From NCBI RefSeq assembly GCF_026262505.1, contig NC_067205.1, forward strand, positions 16,802,001 through 16,866,000: a stretch of DNA of 64,000 bases. Direction: 5' to 3'. The position numbers and the translations under genes were made by a program. Positions 10,605 through 19,560 of the stretch are shown one piece after another (position 1 is the first letter of the stretch; the number at the start of each line of letters is the position of its first letter). The stretch comes from Trichomonas vaginalis G3 (lineage: Eukaryota > Parabasalia > Trichomonadida > Trichomonadidae). The notes beneath the pieces are model-generated. The model worked only from the letters and a program-made list of their open reading frames with translations, did not search any database and was not told the origin of the DNA.

Positions 10605-12304
10605 TGGTCTTTGAGGTATCTTGGGAATTTGTTGACAACACTTCTGAATGAGATATCAACATTGAAGTTTCGTCCATTTCCTATTAATTCAGCTCTAACA
10701 CTTTGATAAATTGCTTTATCAAAATCTGTCATACATTCTGCTAAAAAGTCAGCATATTCATTTGCTATTCTAAGATTATTTGGATTGTTTGATATAGCGT
10801 ATTTGAAGAATGAATCTAAATCATTCAATATGATACTTATCGATGAAAGATAACTAACATCTGCTGATGTTTGATCCCAGAAATTTCTCATGACAACTTT
10901 GCATTGATCATTCTTGGTCTTAAGTTTGTTGAAAGTTTCAATTGTATCTTTTGTATCTGACATCAATCTTCTTAGTTTGATTCTGTAAACTTGATAAATG
11001 AGGAACCTGTCAGCAAATGTCATCTTCCTCTTTTTGAAAAGTTTCTTGAACAAGAGATCCATTTTACGCGATTCAGATGGGAAGAATGTTACAACTTGGA
11101 GTAAAATTGAGATAGAAGACTCCATTGTTCCAATATTAATAATGTAATCAGTAAGTGAACCATCAACAAAGTATTCTCCAAGTGTGGCCAATCCAACAAC
11201 GATATACATCATAGCTTTTCTTGTGCTCTTGTCAATGTTGAGCGTGTCCAAATATTCTGATGGGGTAGCAAAGTTTTCTTGTTTCTTTAGTTGGTTTGTG
11301 ATCTTTGAAACTTTCTTCTTGAAATAAATTGTTGTTAATATGTAACTGATTAACAAACATCCAACAAATATGAAGATTGTATAGTTGAATGTAAACTTTG
11401 GAAAGGCATATAAAACGAAGAAATTGATATCTAAAACACATGTTGTTATGCCAATTGAAAGACAAATAGAGTTTCTCCAGACTTCGTAGAATGGAATGAA
11501 CAATAGGCAATAACAAACATACATTGTGGTGCCCAAGTGAACAACACCAAGAGCAACATAAATCCAATCATCGTATATATCAGCAATTGCTGAAAATAAG
11601 CAACCTGAAGAAGTTGTTATAACCCATGTTGTGATTGGTGATGAGTCAAATAATGGAAATGTCAAATTTGTTAGAACCACAGATCTTGATTTTAACTTGA
11701 GGCTGATTACGAAGCAAGAAACGAAGAAAAGGTATGTAACAAAGCCAATTAATACTTCAATGATGAGTTGAAAGTCAAAATGCCTATATAAACTAGTAAT
11801 ACCGTGGCATGAAACAAAAACTGCTGGAGTAATGAAGCATGGATCAACGATATCAATTATTATACTTGAGATATACAGAAATGCTGTTGGAATCATATAT
11901 TTCTTGTTGTTGTAGACTATCATTAAAATGATCCAGATACAAGAAACAAATGCAACGCCAACACATATGTACATGTTCATGTTATGGTAACCTAAGAAGT
12001 CAAGCGGGTCTTGGAATGTAAAAATCTTGATTAAAATTGTATATAACGTCGACCATTTTCCTGAAGTGTTTTTAAAAGGAGGAGCATATATCCAGAAGGT
12101 AATTGATAGTACTTGGAACAACATAAAGACAGCCACAAGGCTGAGGAACCACACAGGAAACTTCGTTTTTTGCATCATTTGGTCGAAAAGAGGGAAAATG
12201 TTGTCAAAGAAGCTCGATTTTCCTTGGGTTAGGCTTTCTGAATCTTGAACGCTGAGGCTTACTGATGAAACTGACTTAGATACAGATGCCTCGGATTGAT
12301 TCAT
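10592..12304 (-). pseudogene. Adenylyl cyclase, 5' half (multi-pass membrane region)
   Basis: N-terminal 570 codons of the cyclase interrupted at 10594. A Ser-rich cytosolic start (MNQSEASVSKSVSSVS) is followed by about nine hydrophobic segments between residues 50 and 400, for example FPVWFLSLVAVFMLFQVLSI, then a helical cytosolic region ending FPRYLKDHILD. That ending is where trichomonad cyclases run on into a low-complexity linker and the second membrane/PAS/cyclase half, which is found at 6856-9843. The stop codon belongs to the inserted DNA. Alone it could only yield a membrane stub without catalytic domain. The start is supported by an initiator 19 nt upstream. Confidence 0.85.
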
Positions 12305-12320
12305 GTAACTAAAAAATTTG

Positions 12321-12325
12321 AATGA
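12321..12325 (-). promoter_or_regulatory. Initiator of the cyclase gene
   Basis: On the minus strand the sequence reads TCATT, the trichomonad Inr, with its A about 19 nt upstream of the ATG at 12304. Confidence 0.45.
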
Positions 12326-12573
12326 ATTTCTTTAATGTTCAAATTTCGCTCAGAAAATTATTTCTTAATGAAAAAACATCATAATATTGTATATATCAAA
12401 ATAACTTCTGGAACCCCTGACACACTTCTCATAAATGTAATAAATATAAAATTGAAATTGAAAGCCAGTAAAAATGAAGGTACATTGAATATTTTCAATG
12501 TACATAGAATTTCTTTATTTTTTAGTTGGCAATTAAGGGTTTCGTTTTGCGAAAAAAACGTACAATACGCAAT

Positions 12574-12748
12574 AAAAAAAAAAAAAAAGGTAGTGGGGCT
12601 TCCAGGGCTGCGCCCCTCTAGCCCCCTGAAGATGTTTAGTATAACACCAGGTCCCTCGGTCCCTCGGTCCCTCGGTTAAACGAACTTCTCTGAAAAAATG
12701 AGACAACATGACATTTTGACAACAGTCCAGGAAGTCTTAACAAGATAG
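12574..12748. repeat. Element 1 left terminal inverted repeat
   Basis: Starts with an A tract then GGTAGTGGGGCTTCCAGGG, a GC-rich block, three copies of the 8-bp unit CCTCGGTC, and the core TGACAACATGACATTTTGAC-like segment (here GAGACAACATGACATTTTG), ending CAAGATAG. It matches 36386-36555 in reverse complement, except that the right end has one 8-bp unit. Confidence 0.9.
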
Positions 12749-12851
12749 GATGGTTATTTTACAAAACCGACAAGACCTTAACCGAGTAGTTTTCATGTTT
12801 TGTCACTTTTCTGTCACTTTTCAGGGAAAAAACATTTTTATTGTATATAAA

Positions 12852-13673
12852 ATGAATTTTACAAAACCACCGTTACCCTTCTTTGGAAATAAGAGTAGAT
12901 GTAAAGATATTCTATTGAGAGAACTTAAGAAACTACCGAATGGTCTAACATTTGTAGATTTGTTCGGTGGAAGTTTCTATATATCTCATTTGTGCCATAC
13001 TGTATTTCCTGACTCAAAGATTATATGCAATGACTTCGACAACTATATGAACCGTCTCAAACATATACCAGACACAAACAAAATATTGAAAGAGTTAAAA
13101 GAAAAGATACCTATAGGTAAGATAAGGAACGATATACCATTAGATAAGAAAAATACTGTTCAGAGAGGTTTTGAAAAAAGCAGAGTATATTTGACTGGAT
13201 AGTATATCTTCTAGACTATTGTATAGTGGTTCTATAAGAGTTCATGACATTGAAACACTTATGTCAAACGTTTTATATCTTAACTATACAAAGGTTTTCA
13301 AAGAGAACATAGAAAATATACTGAGGGTATAGAGTTTGTGAGATGTCGTTGGACAGAGTTGTATGAAAAATATAAAAACAAGGAAAATGTTTTCTTTATA
13401 GTAGACCCGCCGTTCTATAACACATACGATTTTCAATACCAAGTAGACTGGACTTTGAGAGACTCTTTAGAAACTTTAGACGTTTTACATAACCATCCAT
13501 GCTTTTACTTTACATCCGATAAAAGTGGTTTGGAAAGTGTCATGAGATGGTTAGAGGACATACATGACTATGATTTTAGATACGATAAGATAGAATATGA
13601 GAGAGGTCCTATAAACCGGAAAAAGTGTCATAACAAAGAAATTTTATTGGTAAGTAAATGTGGTTTGAAATAG
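12852..13673 (+). pseudogene. D12-class adenine-N6 DNA methyltransferase (broken)
   Basis: Relative of Dam/D12-class enzymes that methylate adenine in duplex DNA with S-adenosylmethionine. N-terminal motif PFFGNKSR (SAM-binding, the family's FxGGK/PYxGxK position), then FVDLFGGS and NDFD, and the catalytic DPPF motif in IVDPPFYNT in the 3' part. The ATG at 12852 follows TATATAAA. It is broken, about two breaks. Its 3' end overlaps the next small gene, and a copy of its last part recurs next to the right terminal repeat. In Mavericks such enzymes may protect or mark element DNA; that is inference. Confidence 0.8.
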
Positions 13674-13789
13674 GACTACTTGTTTTAGGTTTTTTCCATT
13701 GTGTCATTTACTTATTTGACGTGGCAGAAAGATATAGAGAATATGAAGATGAACCAATACCAGCAAATGTTCAGCATATGTACTCGTAA
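13658..13789 (+). CDS. 43-aa single-pass membrane protein
   Basis: A small open frame overlapping the methyltransferase end. It begins MWFEIGLLVLGFFHCVIYLF, one clear membrane helix (residues 2-20), followed by an acidic tail ERYREYEDEPIP and stop TAA. Small membrane proteins are common in virus-like elements, but no family is recognised. It lies just before the 120-aa gene on the same strand. Composition supports it; length makes it uncertain. Confidence 0.45.
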   Translation: MWFEIGLLVLGFFHCVIYLFDVAERYREYEDEPIPANVQHMYS

Positions 13790-13813
13790 GAGATATTTTT
13801 ATCTAATATTAAA

Positions 13814-14176
13814 ATGGACGCACAGAACTTAGCGAATGCACAGCAACCTGGACAACCAAACCCAGAGAATATTCCAAATGAAGTTAGAATACAAACTGCA
13901 ATGGCAAACTATGGTCAAATGCCAACAGATGTACAAATGCAAACTGCCATGTCAAATGACGCTGCGTTAGGCTTACCACCATGGTATGCAAATATGAGAT
14001 GGAAAGAGTTTTATACAAACCCTGAAGTGGGATATAAACAACTCTATGCAGATGACGCGAACACAGGAGTTGACCCAGAGTATGTTTTCTACCAGAGGAG
14101 AAATAGAATGTATGAGCTCCAGTTAAAAAATGCTATGGAACTCAGAAGGAAACGTAAGAGACTAGGCGGACATTAG
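13814..14176 (+). CDS. Hypothetical 120-aa Gln/Asn-rich protein
   Basis: Starts MDAQNLANAQQPGQPNPEN. An imperfect internal repeat (VRIQTAMANYGQMP and VQMQTAMSNDAALG) is followed by an aromatic-rich middle and a basic C-terminus RRKRKRLGGH. The ATG follows TTTTTATCTAATATTAAA, the promoter-like pattern shared by genes of this element. The basic tail suggests a DNA-contacting or core protein. No family recognised. Confidence 0.6.
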   Translation: MDAQNLANAQQPGQPNPENIPNEVRIQTAMANYGQMPTDVQMQTAMSNDAALGLPPWYANMRWKEFYTNPEVGYKQLYADDANTGVDPEYVFYQRRNRMYELQLKNAMELRRKRKRLGGH

Positions 14177-14194
14177 ATTTTTACATATAGTAAA

Positions 14195-14437
14195 ATGGGT
14201 TTCTTTGGAAGAATAGGAAACTTCTTTCGAAATGTTGGAAGAGGTATATGGAATGGAATAAAAACCGTAGGAAGAGGAATTTGGAACGGAGTCAAAAATA
14301 TTGGTAAAAGAGTAGGTCAGTTCGTTGGTATTATACCTAAAGACCCTGAACCAGAAGAACAAGCTCCTGTTATACAACAGCCTGAACCTGCACCGCAGTC
14401 TAGTTGGCAACCAAATCCAACACCTCAACCGTATTAA
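14195..14437 (+). CDS. Small amphipathic structural-type protein, 80 aa
   Basis: MGFFGRIGNFF followed by a duplicated segment (GIWNGIKTVGR, then GIWNGVKNIGK) and a Pro/Glu/Gln-rich tail. The Gly-aromatic-Lys pattern makes strongly amphipathic helices, like membrane-active minor capsid proteins of adenovirus type (pVI-like) or the similar small proteins of element 2 at 60964 and 61201. The function is inferred from composition and context only. It lies 18 bp after the 120-aa gene. Confidence 0.6.
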   Translation: MGFFGRIGNFFRNVGRGIWNGIKTVGRGIWNGVKNIGKRVGQFVGIIPKDPEPEEQAPVIQQPEPAPQSSWQPNPTPQPY

Positions 14438-14439
14438 AA

Positions 14440-15288
14440 TTATATTTTTACCGTTCGATAGTAGTTGTATATGAGACTAAGTTCTAAGTAAAACGCATGG
14501 TATAATGGAACTATTCTCTTTCTTCCATCTGTTGTAAACCATACTTGAAAGTCTGAAATACTTCCACTCGGTGGTTCATATAGCTTTGTAGGTTTTTCGT
14601 AAAAGTCATTTGCCAAGCATAAAAAAGAGTTTTGTGCACCAGAAAATGAAGCATGAACGATAATAGCATCTGAGTCGAAAACATTTTCATATGTTCCATT
14701 AGGGTTTTCGACTTCATAAAAGTTCGGGTGTACTGGATATTCTGCAGGCTGATTTAACATCCTCAAAAACCTATACCATGCCAAGTTGTTATATTTTGTA
14801 GAAATATAAACGTCTTCTCCAAGGTCTTCTATTCTATTGAATTTAACAGTTGCATTTTTCCTGTCATATAAAATATCGAGATGGTACTCTCCTTCGTCAA
14901 TGTTGTACTGTTTTGCATATTCGAGATAGATATCGTTTATTTTTTCTTGAAAAGCTTGAAGAGTTGTTTCTAAGTTTACAAGCAAACTAACTTGTAAAAG
15001 TTTTCCCTGTACAAATTTCTCATACGCACGTTTTTCTTTGTTATAGTATCGAACTTCAAAACCGACCGTAAATGGGAAACCATGTATGGCTTCTGAAATG
15101 AACTTCATTCTACGAAAGCCAATAGCTTTTGTGACGGATGGGTCTCTTAACCATCTTAGTGGGTAGTCAAAACGATAGCCTTCATGCTTTACGGTCTCTG
15201 TCTCAAACTTTTGACCGACATTCGTAAAAAGTTCATCTAATGGTTTAGTTGTAGCAACTCTTGAATTTTCTTTTTCTATTGAAAGCAT
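14440..15288 (-). CDS. Hypothetical 282-aa protein, possibly structural
   Basis: An open frame with a beta-rich C-terminus (FQVWFTTDGRKRIVP, then FYLELSLIYNYY). That pattern recalls the end of jelly-roll minor structural proteins of Polintons; the N-terminal part (TKPLDELFTNVGQ) is not recognised. It is divergent from the fibre gene across only 18 bp. A fragment of a second copy of its 5' end lies at 21773-21845. The structural role is inference; that it is a real gene is well supported by length and spacing. Confidence 0.6.
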   Translation of the reverse strand: MLSIEKENSRVATTKPLDELFTNVGQKFETETVKHEGYRFDYPLRWLRDPSVTKAIGFRRMKFISEAIHGFPFTVGFEVRYYNKEKRAYEKFVQGKLLQVSLLVNLETTLQAFQEKINDIYLEYAKQYNIDEGEYHLDILYDRKNATVKFNRIEDLGEDVYISTKYNNLAWYRFLRMLNQPAEYPVHPNFYEVENPNGTYENVFDSDAIIVHASFSGAQNSFLCLANDFYEKPTKLYEPPSGSISDFQVWFTTDGRKRIVPLYHAFYLELSLIYNYYRTVKI

Positions 15289-15306
15289 TTTTTATCTAGA
15301 ATAAAA
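15289..15306. promoter_or_regulatory. Compact divergent promoter with TCTAGA centre
   Basis: Only 18 bp separate the ATGs at 15288 (minus) and 15307 (plus). The spacer is nearly symmetric (TTTTTATCTAGAATAAAA) around TCTAGA. It must carry both start signals and resembles the TTTTTATCTA stretch before the 13814 gene. Confidence 0.5.
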
Positions 15307-16461
15307 ATGTCAAATGAAACAGCGTCTATGAGAGAAATACAACACAACCGACAACTCATTGTACAAGCTCTAAATAAGAACACAACAAACTTTTCAAACT
15401 ATTCTAAGATATCTGAGTCATTGAAAGAAGGAAACTTAAAACTGACGATAAACCCATTGACAGACGAGTTTCTGTTTCAAGACAGTAAGAACCATACTGT
15501 TTGTATAAATCCAACAAAAAGAACTTTAAACGAGAAACCTATAGATGAACTTCTTTTGAAAGCAGATGTTGGCAACAAAGCTGACAAAGAGTATGTTGAC
15601 GATGAGTTAGCACGTGTGGCTAGTGCGTTAGTGAAGAAGGCAGATAAGGAATATGTGGATGAAAAGGATGAAAAAATTAAAGAAATGGTTGAATGGTACC
15701 ATGAACGGACAACAAAGATTTTAGAAGGTAAAGCCAATACAGGGTGGGTTTCAGGATGTTTAGACCTTAAAGCTGACAAAACATATGTTAACGATGAGTT
15801 AAAGAAGAAAGCAGACTCGACATGGATAGCTGGATATGTAGATGCAACAAAAAAGTATATTTTCGCATGGACAGAAGGAACATACTCACAAAAATATCAT
15901 AGACATAGCATCTCTGACGTAAATGAACTTGAAGAAAAGTTATATACAAAAGCAGACAAAACATATGTTAACGATGAGTTAAATAAAAAAGCTGACAAAA
16001 CAGAGCTTCAAACGTTAAAGACAGAAATACTTCAAACACTATATCCTATAGGTTCTATTTACACGTCAATGAACTCTACCAGACCAGAAGTAGTACTTGG
16101 TCTCGGAACTTGGACTCAAATAGTCGACAGGTTTTTGTATTGTGCAAACTCTTCAAAGGAAACAGGTGGAAGTAAAACGATTTCAGGTGAAAACCTACCT
16201 GCACACAGTCACTACATAGATTTAAGTACATCTCAAGCAGGTTGGCATAAGCATAGATATTGGGATTGGTCAGGAATGATAAAAGGTAAAGGATATGATG
16301 TTAAAGACAACGTTAAGTTTGCTATAGATTGTTACTGGAGTAACACTGAGGGAGGAGGAAACCATATACATCGCGTTTCAGGGTATACGCAAACAACAGG
16401 ACAAAGTAAAGACTACATGCCACCTTACATGACAGTTTACGCATGGTATAGAAATGCTTAG
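15307..16461 (+). CDS. Phage-like fibre/collar protein, 384 aa
   Basis: Probable receptor-binding spike. Residues 80-240 are a trimeric coiled-coil type stalk built on KADKxYVxDEL repeats (KADKEYVDDELA, KADKTYVNDELK, KADKTYVNDELN). From about 245 comes a globular tail-fibre/collar domain with signature YPIGSIYTSMN, a TWTQIVDRFLYC block, ENLPAHSHYI and a closing PPYMTVYAWYR. This domain is known from tailed-phage short tail fibres and related baseplate proteins. A second copy of the C-terminal domain lies in element 2 (52587-53116) at roughly 90% nucleotide identity by eye. It looks whole. The receptor role is inference from the domain. Confidence 0.8.
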   Translation: MSNETASMREIQHNRQLIVQALNKNTTNFSNYSKISESLKEGNLKLTINPLTDEFLFQDSKNHTVCINPTKRTLNEKPIDELLLKADVGNKADKEYVDDELARVASALVKKADKEYVDEKDEKIKEMVEWYHERTTKILEGKANTGWVSGCLDLKADKTYVNDELKKKADSTWIAGYVDATKKYIFAWTEGTYSQKYHRHSISDVNELEEKLYTKADKTYVNDELNKKADKTELQTLKTEILQTLYPIGSIYTSMNSTRPEVVLGLGTWTQIVDRFLYCANSSKETGGSKTISGENLPAHSHYIDLSTSQAGWHKHRYWDWSGMIKGKGYDVKDNVKFAIDCYWSNTEGGGNHIHRVSGYTQTTGQSKDYMPPYMTVYAWYRNA

Positions 16462-17415
16462 TCGTCATTTTCAACTTCTTTAGCATATTCGTCAGGAGTT
16501 GTCTTATATTTGTTAGGAACTGTCTTTGAAAGTATACCACCTTGAACCTTAACAAGTTTGAAACGAGGTCTGACAATAGTAGTTTTATCTTCTGCTTGCA
16601 GTCTGTACATTTTGCCATGTTTGCCTAAAACTTCATAATATTCTCTTGTATACTTTCTTCTATTTTTACGAACACGAATGCGAGTACCTGTCGAGTTCCC
16701 ATTGTTGTCATAGTCAATAGTATTTTCATATGGGTTGTGTTTAGGTATTTCTATTTTTACTTTGTCACCTTTCTTAAGTTTGAAGCCTGGCATTCTTTCT
16801 TGTTTGTCTCTTTTGACTAAACTATTAAATATATAGTCTTTCTCTAAGTCGAGGTTGTTTTTCATTTCTTCGGGGAGTGGTTTCCCAAACCTTTTTGTTT
16901 ACGGGTATTGTAAATATTTAAAACTTGTCTCATCTTGCCATGGAGAAATGTCTATATTTGTCGTCATATGACATTTCATCTACCTCACCACCTTGTGGTT
17001 GGTTTAAGTCTCTTAAGATTTTTATACAACTGTCAATGACACACCAGGCAGAATGGTTTTGGTCGACAATGAAATATTGGTTTACATTTTTTGAACGCAG
17101 ATAGTTTTTAATATCGTCTGATTTGAAAGAAACTTTCACAGTCAGACGATAGTTTTTGTTGGATGGTATTTTGTCAACGAAGGATTGTCAAAGCAGTTTT
17201 CACATCTAAAATATTTTTGGACCATAATGGTATGGCTTCACAGTATCTTGTGTTTTGACCGACAATATAAACCAGTATGGTGGTCCATCTTCTCTATACC
17301 TCGGAATGTTTTCCAAGATATCCATAAACCAAGCATTGGTGTTGAACTAAAGATTTTTACCATGAGTGCTTCTTTGTCGCTTAGAAACATACGGGTCCTT
17401 GTTTGGATTCGTCAT
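16458..17415 (-). pseudogene. Retroviral-type integrase of element 1 (broken)
   Basis: The integrase inserts Maverick DNA through its terminal repeats. Recognisable pieces on the minus strand are a catalytic-core start (AWFMDILENIPRY), a middle block around VIDSCIKILRD, the late-core motif IYNTRKQKGLGNHSPEEM and the C-terminal SH3/chromo-like region KLKKGDKVKIEIP...RFKLVKV. Compare YYNNTWHRTINMKPVEM in the intact element 2 integrase. The gene is clearly broken, about four breaks, and some of the core may be lost. It converges on the fibre gene with a few bases of overlap. Confidence 0.72.
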
Positions 17416-17431
17416 TTTTATCCTATAAGAA

Positions 17432-17998
17432 ATGGGTTTATTTGGCGCATTAGCAGGAGTCGCATCTAGATTTTTTGCCAGCAGTGGGAACACTAGCCAG
17501 AGGTGCATTTGGAATTGGAAGGAAGATTTGAGTACATTAGGTATACTGAAAGAGAAAGCACAGCCTATTATACAAACCGTACAGAAAGGTTGGGATGTAG
17601 CACCGAGATGCAGAAATCTTATTCCAAATCCTGAAACAAGAGGAAAAGTTCAAGGATGGATGGACAATGTAGGAAGACAAGCAGGAATACTATAACAAAG
17701 CAAATGACTACTAAACCAAGCAGGGCACTATATGGACAAGGTGAAAGATTCTTTAACAGAGGATATAACCATGCACAACAGTGGTAAACAACAACCAACC
17801 TCAACCGTCAAACGTGGGGAATGTAAATTTTTTACTGAGATGAATGAACAATACAGCTTTAAGACAAATGGCTCAAGATGGCTTTGTCGGCTTCCAGCAG
17901 TTACACAACCACGTGTTTGTCAAGTCCTCCCTATACCTCAGGAAGTTTTAGACCGACTTAAAAAACAACAACAACCAGTTGAAAACAAACCAAACTAA
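17432..17998 (+). pseudogene. Decayed small structural-type genes
   Basis: A stretch of short frames: MGLFGALAGVASRFFASSG at 17432 resembles the glycine/aromatic starts of the small amphipathic proteins elsewhere in the elements, and a Gln/Pro-rich end (QQQQPVENKPN) closes at 17998. The phrase TTTTTTACTGAGATGAA occurs twice (about 17827 and 18002), before two successive reading frames, suggesting a local duplication. Broken, about two breaks. No family assigned. Confidence 0.4.
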
Positions 17999-18017
17999 AA
18001 TTTTTTACTGAGATGAA

Positions 18018-18602
18018 ATGACCGAAGAAGTTGAAACGGTAGATTTGACACCACAAACAAAAAGTTCAGAACCATTGTCAAAACCTGTCAAAGAACTTAC
18101 AGATGAAGAGAAAAATTCAATAATAGAAAGTGCCAGGTCTGGAAATACAAACCCTAACTACAAAGTCACTTTTCATAAAAATGGAACGGCAAGTATCTCA
18201 AAAAAGAAACAGACTCTCACAAATAAAATATTGAAGTCTGAAGGAGTTTATGAGACAACAGATGGAAAAGTTTACTTCACTGACCAACAGTTCATTATAG
18301 AACATCTCATTGACTTAGAGTCGAAATATTCTAAACTTTACAACAAACACAAAAAGTTGAAAGGAAAACAGAAACAGATGGCATATGATATTTATGAAGA
18401 TGTTGACGACACAACCATACCTGCAAGTGAGGTAAAGCCAGATGAACCGAAAAGTGACGAAAAACAGATAGAAGAAGAAAAACCAAAAACTGAAGATAAA
18501 CCAAAACCAAAGTTTAGTCTCCAGACTAAACCAAGCCAACCTTCATTAGCTGGTATGGGTTGGCGTCAAAGACTTTTGGCAGCAGGTGGTTACGTAAAGT
18601 AA
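18018..18602 (+). CDS. Acidic coiled-coil protein, 194 aa
   Basis: Starts MTEEVETVDLTPQTKSSEPL. Residues 50-130 hold a helical/coiled segment (LIDLESKYSKLYNKHKKLKGK), followed by a Lys/Glu/Pro-rich disordered stretch and a short conserved-looking end (SLAGMGWRQRLLAAGGYVK). No known domain. The ending may be a packaging or assembly tag; this is only inference. It stands between decayed structural genes and the HNH gene. Confidence 0.55.
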   Translation: MTEEVETVDLTPQTKSSEPLSKPVKELTDEEKNSIIESARSGNTNPNYKVTFHKNGTASISKKKQTLTNKILKSEGVYETTDGKVYFTDQQFIIEHLIDLESKYSKLYNKHKKLKGKQKQMAYDIYEDVDDTTIPASEVKPDEPKSDEKQIEEEKPKTEDKPKPKFSLQTKPSQPSLAGMGWRQRLLAAGGYVK

Positions 18603-18619
18603 AAAAAACATTTTTTTAT

Positions 18620-18945
18620 TTTTATTTGAACTGTACGATGAGTCTGCCGGAAAAGACCGTTGGGAAGACATAGATGAAGAAGTCTTAACAAAAACATTGA
18701 CGATGAAGTTCATGAGAAATTAGATGAAGAAGTCTTAACAAAAATAGACAAGAAAGTTCATGAGAAATTAGATGAAGAAAGTTCATGAGAAATTAGATGA
18801 AGAAAGTTCATGAGAAATTAGATGAAGAAGTCTTTACAAAACATTGACGATGAAAGTTCATGAGAAATTAGATGAGAAATATGAAATGGCATACCATTTA
18901 AAATAAAACATTTTTTCAAAAAAAAACATTTTTTTATTTTATTTG
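18620..18945 (+). pseudogene. Remnant HNH gene copy filled with KilA-N-like repeats
   Basis: The first 60 bp (TGTACGATGAGTCTGCCGG, then AAAGACCGTTGGGAAGA) match the start of the HNH gene at 18948, and the end (ATGGCATACCATTTAAAA) matches that gene's end at about 19516. The interior is replaced by about five imperfect copies of GTTCATGAGAAATTAGATGA, the same DNA that encodes VHEKLDEE in the KilA-N genes. It is non-coding now and part of element 1. Confidence 0.6.
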
Positions 18946-18947
18946 AA

Positions 18948-19532
18948 ATGTACGCTGAGTTTGTTGGAGAAGACCGTTGGGAAACTTGTTTGTTAGATGA
19001 GAAATATGAAATTCACTGTTGTGAGTCATTTGAAGTCAGAAACAAAGAGACAAAAAGAGTTTTAAGCGGATGGGAGGGAAATAAAGGATATGCTATTATG
19101 AAGATGAGTGGAAAACACTATCCTAAACATGTTGTCATTGCAACTCATTTTATACCGAACCCTAACAATTTACCTTTTGTAGACCATATAAACCATATAA
19201 GAAACGACAATAGACTTGAGAACTTGCGTTGGGTTACTCGTTCTGAAAACAATAAGAACAAAGGCAAATTTGGAGATATTGTATTCGATTTCATCGACGA
19301 ACTAGAAGATGAAACAATTGAAATTACAGACTATGGTAAGCATACGTTTGAGTTTTACTACTACAGCGAAGAACAGGACTCTTTCTACTTTTATACCGGC
19401 GTAAACTATAGAAAATTACAAGTATGTTTTACTAAGGAAGACTATGCTTATGTAAACGCTAGAGATACAGATGGAAAAAACGTTAGACTATATCTTAACA
19501 AATTCAAGAAGCTATATGGCATACCATTTTAA
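18948..19532 (+). CDS. HNH homing-type endonuclease, 194 aa
   Basis: Probable DNA nuclease of the HNH superfamily. The N-terminal part (residues 1-60) resembles the NUMOD4-like module usual in phage HNH enzymes. The HNH core is at about 65-105: H in VVIATHFIPNP, DHINHIRNDNRLENLRW, then VTRSENNKNK. The C-terminal 90 residues are acidic/aromatic and unassigned. It follows an A/T-rich TTTTTTATTTTATTTGAA leader. It looks whole. Such enzymes spread themselves by cutting empty alleles; here the target is unknown. A decayed copy lies immediately upstream. Confidence 0.8.
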   Translation: MYAEFVGEDRWETCLLDEKYEIHCCESFEVRNKETKRVLSGWEGNKGYAIMKMSGKHYPKHVVIATHFIPNPNNLPFVDHINHIRNDNRLENLRWVTRSENNKNKGKFGDIVFDFIDELEDETIEITDYGKHTFEFYYYSEEQDSFYFYTGVNYRKLQVCFTKEDYAYVNARDTDGKNVRLYLNKFKKLYGIPF

Positions 19533-19560
19533 AACAAAACATTTTTTTATTTTTATAAAA

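Noticed and set aside
12335-12679. 114-aa plus-strand ORF
   Set aside because: It crosses the host repeat end, the target duplication and the left terminal repeat; no coding character.
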